Under the pieces are notes generated by a model. That model was not told where the DNA came from. It saw nothing but the letters and a program-made list of their open reading frames with translations, and ran no database searches. DNA of 64,000 nt from JALYGY01 sp963800975 (GTDB lineage Bacteria; Actinomycetota; Rubrobacteria; Rubrobacterales; Rubrobacteraceae): positions 161,680 through 225,679 of the forward strand of contig CAWDDB010000019.1 in NCBI GenBank assembly GCA_963800975.1, written 5' to 3'. The first letter of the stretch is position 1. Each line of letters begins with the position of its first letter. This document shows positions 61,290 through 64,000 of the stretch, one piece after another. The position numbers and the translations under genes are program-made.

Positions 61290-62099
61290 TCATCGCACTC
61301 GGCTCTCGCCCTCATACGCCAGTTGCGTCGTCGCGGGCGCAGGCGCGGGTCCGCGCCAGGCCTTCCGGTCGAAAACGACCAACCCGATCGCAAACGCGCT
61401 GGCCACCACGCCGAAGAGCAAGTTGGCCTGCGCCAAGTCAGCACCGGCCGCCCAGAACCCGCTTATCGTGATGGTCCCCTGGGCGGCATGAGAGATGAGC
61501 GTTATGAGCACGCTGCCACCGGTGTGGTTGAACATCCACGTGTACCAGAACGTCACCCCCACCGACCCAAGGAGGTAGCCCACAAAGAAGGACGGCTGCA
61601 AGCCGCCCTCTTCCAGGAACAGGATGGGCACATGCCAGCCGGTCACGAGCACCGCCAAGATCACGGTGGAGACAAGCGGCGAGAGGGTGCTCTGCAGCCC
61701 AGGGAGGGCGAACCCTCGCCAGCCCGGCTCCTCACCCAGCGCCCCATCCCCGGGGTTGACCAGGCGAACAACGAAAAACAGGAGGACGGAGGACACGGAG
61801 CCGTAGGAGGCAAGAGAGGGAGCGCTAGCTCCGAGGGCGACGTTGAGCCCCGCGGTGAGCATGACGGCGGCAAGTGGGAGTGCTATGGCCACCACGTACC
61901 AGTACCACCTCACGCGCCAGCGGATCATCCGCAAGCCGAGCTCCTTGAGCCCCGAGAGGCCCTGAGTGAGGGGGATGACGATGAGGGCGGCGACGAGCGG
62001 CGAAAACGCCGCGAAGGTCCAGAAGGGTATTAACCCCCACCCGATGGCGTAGGACAAGACGAAGAACGTTATAAGCGGGTGTCGTCTGATGGCGGACAA
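61290..62099 (-). CDS. CPBP family intramembrane metalloprotease
   Basis: A 269-residue protein with about eight helices. The motifs are GEEPGWRGFALPGLQ, TGWHVPILFLE and ISHAAQG. It is distant from the pair at 34,261 and 39,570. TTG 62099 is chosen because GAGGAGAGAG lies just upstream; the longer frame to 62,198 runs into repeat copy 35 and is unlikely. Confidence 0.87.
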   Translation of the reverse strand: MSAIRRHPLITFFVLSYAIGWGLIPFWTFAAFSPLVAALIVIPLTQGLSGLKELGLRMIRWRVRWYWYVVAIALPLAAVMLTAGLNVALGASAPSLASYGSVSSVLLFFVVRLVNPGDGALGEEPGWRGFALPGLQSTLSPLVSTVILAVLVTGWHVPILFLEEGGLQPSFFVGYLLGSVGVTFWYTWMFNHTGGSVLITLISHAAQGTITISGFWAAGADLAQANLLFGVVASAFAIGLVVFDRKAWRGPAPAPATTQLAYEGESRVR

Positions 62100-62189
62100 C
62101 GGGCTCTCTCCTCTCTCCCGGCCTAGAACGGCAGGATAGCTCCGGCTGTCATGGTGCCACCTTCGGAACTCCAGCGCACCTACCGAAGC

Positions 62190-62233
62190 CTTATTCACCC
62201 GAGTGCGTGGAAGAAGCGTACTCCGAAGTTCGC
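62190..62233 (+). repeat. Dispersed island repeat, copy 35
   Basis: GAGTGCGTGGAAG core; lies in the divergent gap between the CPBP gene and the CSLREA-type gene. Confidence 0.9.
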
Positions 62234-62248
62234 TAAAAAAGTTGCTAT

Positions 62249-62295
62249 CTAGCCCATTTGGGCGATGCGCCCGAAGCCACGGCTTGCTACGGTGG
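62249..62295 (+). promoter_or_regulatory. Two-box promoter-like motif, copy 6
   Basis: CTAGCCCATTTGGGCGATG then CGCC, with box 2 GCTACGGTGG 14 nt later, 46 nt upstream of the CSLREA-type gene. Box 1 holds the palindrome GCCCATTTGGGC. Confidence 0.6.
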
Positions 62296-62340
62296 TTGCG
62301 TTAGCTAACGGGCGGGGCCGATCACCCCGCCCTTCTGGAG

Positions 62341-63783
62341 ATGGTGAGAGGACACATGCCCACAACGACGAAATCGACGAACTTCTTCGGGCTGCCGCCG
62401 CTAGTGTTGCTTGTGCTGGTGGCCCTGACTGCGAGCCTAATGACGGCGGTGGTGCTTGCGCGCCCTGCTCAGGCCGCCTCCTTGACCGTGACCACCCCCG
62501 TCGACGAGCTGAACGACGACGGGGACTGCTCCCTGAGGGAGGCAATAGAGGCGGCCAACACCAACGCCGCCGCGGTAGACGGCTGCGCTGCCGGCAGCGA
62601 CACGGTGCCGGACGCTATCGTGTTCGCCGTGGGCCTGGAGGCGACCATAACCCTGGACTCTGAGCTGGACGTGCTGCTTATCACGGACGATGCTGGGCTT
62701 ACCATAAACGGCCAGAAGAACAAGATCACCATCAGCGGCAACGATGCTTCCCAGGTGTTTTGGGTGGAACCTGGTGCGGTGTTCAATCTGCGTAACCTCA
62801 CCGTGGCCGATGGGAACACGACCTATCTGGCGCCGGCCTCGTGAACAGCGGGGGTGAGGTGGAGGTGAGAAACTCCACCTTCTCCGGCAATAGTGCCACC
62901 GATAATGGCGGCGGCATAGGCAATTTTGGCGGCGCTACGCTCACGGTGACCAACTCCACCTTCTCCGGCAACAGCGCAGAGTTCGGCGGAGGCATATACG
63001 CCAACAGTGGCACGCTCACGGTGACCAACTCCACCTTCTCCGGCAACAGCGCAGGGTTCGCCGGAGGCGGCATATACGTCGAGCTTTTCACGGCCACGCT
63101 CAAGAACACGATTGTGGCCAACTCCCCCCAGGGCGGTAACTGCGCCGAAGGGTTCGAAGGGACGATAGCCGACGGAGGCTACAACATAGATGACGCCGAC
63201 ACATGCGGCTTTAGTGCTTCCAACAACTCCCAACCCTCAACCGACCCCAAGCTCGACGCCCTGGCGGACAACGGCGGTCCCACACAAACGCATGCCCTAA
63301 AGCCAGCTAGCCCCGCCATCAACGCCATCCCCAGCGCCACCAACGGCTGCGGCACAGACGTCACCACCGACCAGCGGGGCCTCTTCAACAGGCCCCAGGG
63401 AGGCAAGTGCGAGATAGGTTCCTTCGAGGACAGGAGCCCCAGAGTAACAAGGGTGGTGCCCAAAGAGGACGCCAGAGGCGCGAACCCGGCAACGAACGTC
63501 AACGCCTTCTTCTCGGAGGCCATGAGGGCAAACACAATAAACGCAAACACCGTCAAGCTCTTCAAGGTGGGCACGACCACCCCATAGGGGCGCAGGTGAG
63601 CTACGACGCTGTAGCCAAGCAGGCGATCCTCAACCCCAACGCCAACCTGGAGCTTGGAACCAGGTACAGGGCGTGGTCACCAAGGGAACAAGGGATCTGC
63701 CACGCAACCGCCTAGACCAGGACCTGAACCCTTCGAACGGCCTCCAGCGGAAGGTGTGGTTCTTCACGGTTCGTAGTAGCTAG
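62341..63783 (+). pseudogene. CSLREA/right-handed beta-helix surface protein gene with three -1 frameshifts
   Basis: A signal peptide and CSLREAIEAANTNAA motif open the gene, followed by beta-helix repeats (NSTFSGNSA three times), a choice-of-anchor-like segment (DNGGPTQTHAL, SPAINA) and a C-terminal Ig-like Big_5-type domain (VSYDAVAKQAILNPNANLEL ... VWFFTVR). The reading frame shifts by -1 near 62,835, 63,584 and 63,672, each in or near a G or C run. Restoring one base at each site would give one protein of about 480 residues. It was probably a large adhesin-like surface protein. Confidence 0.8.
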
Positions 63784-63823
63784 AGGGCACTCTCTCATAG
63801 AAAGCAAAACCTAGAAAGAGGTC

Positions 63824-63854
63824 GAAGGGCCGGGTGCTAGAGTCCCGGCCCTTC
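63824..63854 (+). terminator. Terminator hairpin before repeat copy 36
   Basis: A perfect 11-bp stem GAAGGGCCGGG / CCCGGCCCTTC with a 9-nt loop, followed by TTCTTGCCCTTATT, which is the start of the repeat. Confidence 0.75.
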
Positions 63855-63862
63855 TTCTTGCC

Positions 63863-63905
63863 CTTATTCACCCAACGTCGGGGAAGAGGGCTTCTCGAAG
63901 TCCAG
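63863..63905 (+). repeat. Dispersed island repeat, copy 36
   Basis: AACGTCGGGGAAG core, as in copy 4; one base is missing in the second half (CTTCTCGAAGTCC). Confidence 0.9.
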
Positions 63906-64000
63906 GTCACACGCGAGGACTGTTCGCCAGACATGCCCCTTTCCAACCAGAGCGCGTAGCCCAACCCTAACCAGGCGAGGCCGTACAGTATCGCGCCACC

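Noticed and set aside
12504..63905. Integron attC sites
   Set aside because: Some copies contain ACCCAAC, which fits the RYYYAAC core, but most do not (ACCCGAG, ACCCACC), there is no matching GTTRRRY end, and no integron integrase is present.
12504..63905. CRISPR array
   Set aside because: The repeats are imperfect and separated by whole genes rather than short uniform spacers; no cas genes are seen.

Overview
The window is high-GC bacterial DNA with Gram-positive features (LytR-CpsA-Psr protein, a possible LPXTG sorting signal, no outer-membrane genes) and many GTG/TTG starts. Gene content and order (tig-clpP-clpX, valS-folC, ndk-maf-radC-mreBCD-rodA, rplU-rpmA-obgE-nadD-rsfS-tRNA-Ala-comEA) suggest a deep-branching actinobacterium of the Rubrobacter type. 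That assignment is inference from gene order and protein character; no 16S gene is present.

Layout. (1) 1-11,444 is conserved chromosome: a caspase-like protease, an LCP cell-wall protein, a cluster of GC-rich hairpins, tRNA-Leu(UAG), trigger factor-ClpP-ClpX, ValS, FolC, a tiny membrane protein, a zinc-ribbon membrane protein, Ndk and Maf. (2) 11,677-24,354 is island 1. It separates a truncated copy of radC from the complete gene and is flanked by 256-bp direct repeats that I read as identical. It holds two tandem Arg/Cys-rich microproteins, small stress-type proteins, an aminoglycoside phosphotransferase-like kinase, an alpha/beta hydrolase, and a glycosyltransferase/FAD-oxidoreductase pair. 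(3) 24,355-31,727 is conserved chromosome again (radC, mreBCD, rodA, rplU, rpmA, obgE, nadD, rsfS). (4) 31,840-32,920 is island 2, a 1.1-kb insert that splits off a 5' tRNA-Ala fragment from the complete tRNA-Ala(GGC), with 67-bp direct repeats. (5) From about 33,477 to the end is island 3, which begins by truncating comEA. It is a string of mostly single genes: CPBP proteases, SnoaL/NTF2-fold proteins, GNAT, epoxide hydrolase, glycosyltransferase, chromate efflux chrA/chrB, cation efflux, DUF-type membrane proteins, secreted beta-propeller, RTX-like and beta-helix proteins, and several frameshifted genes.

The most striking feature is a dispersed repeat of about 44 bp (CTTATTCACCC, a variable core ending in GAAG, then GTTCTCGGAAGTTCG). 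I count 36 copies, 35 on the + strand and one on the - strand. All lie in islands 1 and 3 and none in the conserved chromosome. Copies sit at gene boundaries, often within 0-20 nt of a stop codon and often after a GC hairpin with a pyrimidine tail. A second shared element, a two-box promoter-like motif, lies 40-85 nt upstream of six island genes. Together they give the islands a cassette-like grammar: promoter, gene, terminator, repeat. No integrase or intact transposase is visible. The only recognisable transposase is a short IS5-type C-terminal remnant.

Other points are an AhpD-like gene whose single in-frame TGA falls at the catalytic Cys position (selenocysteine or a nonsense mutation), two tRNA-Thr 3'-end fragments that look like old integration sites, and several -1 frameshifts confined to island genes.
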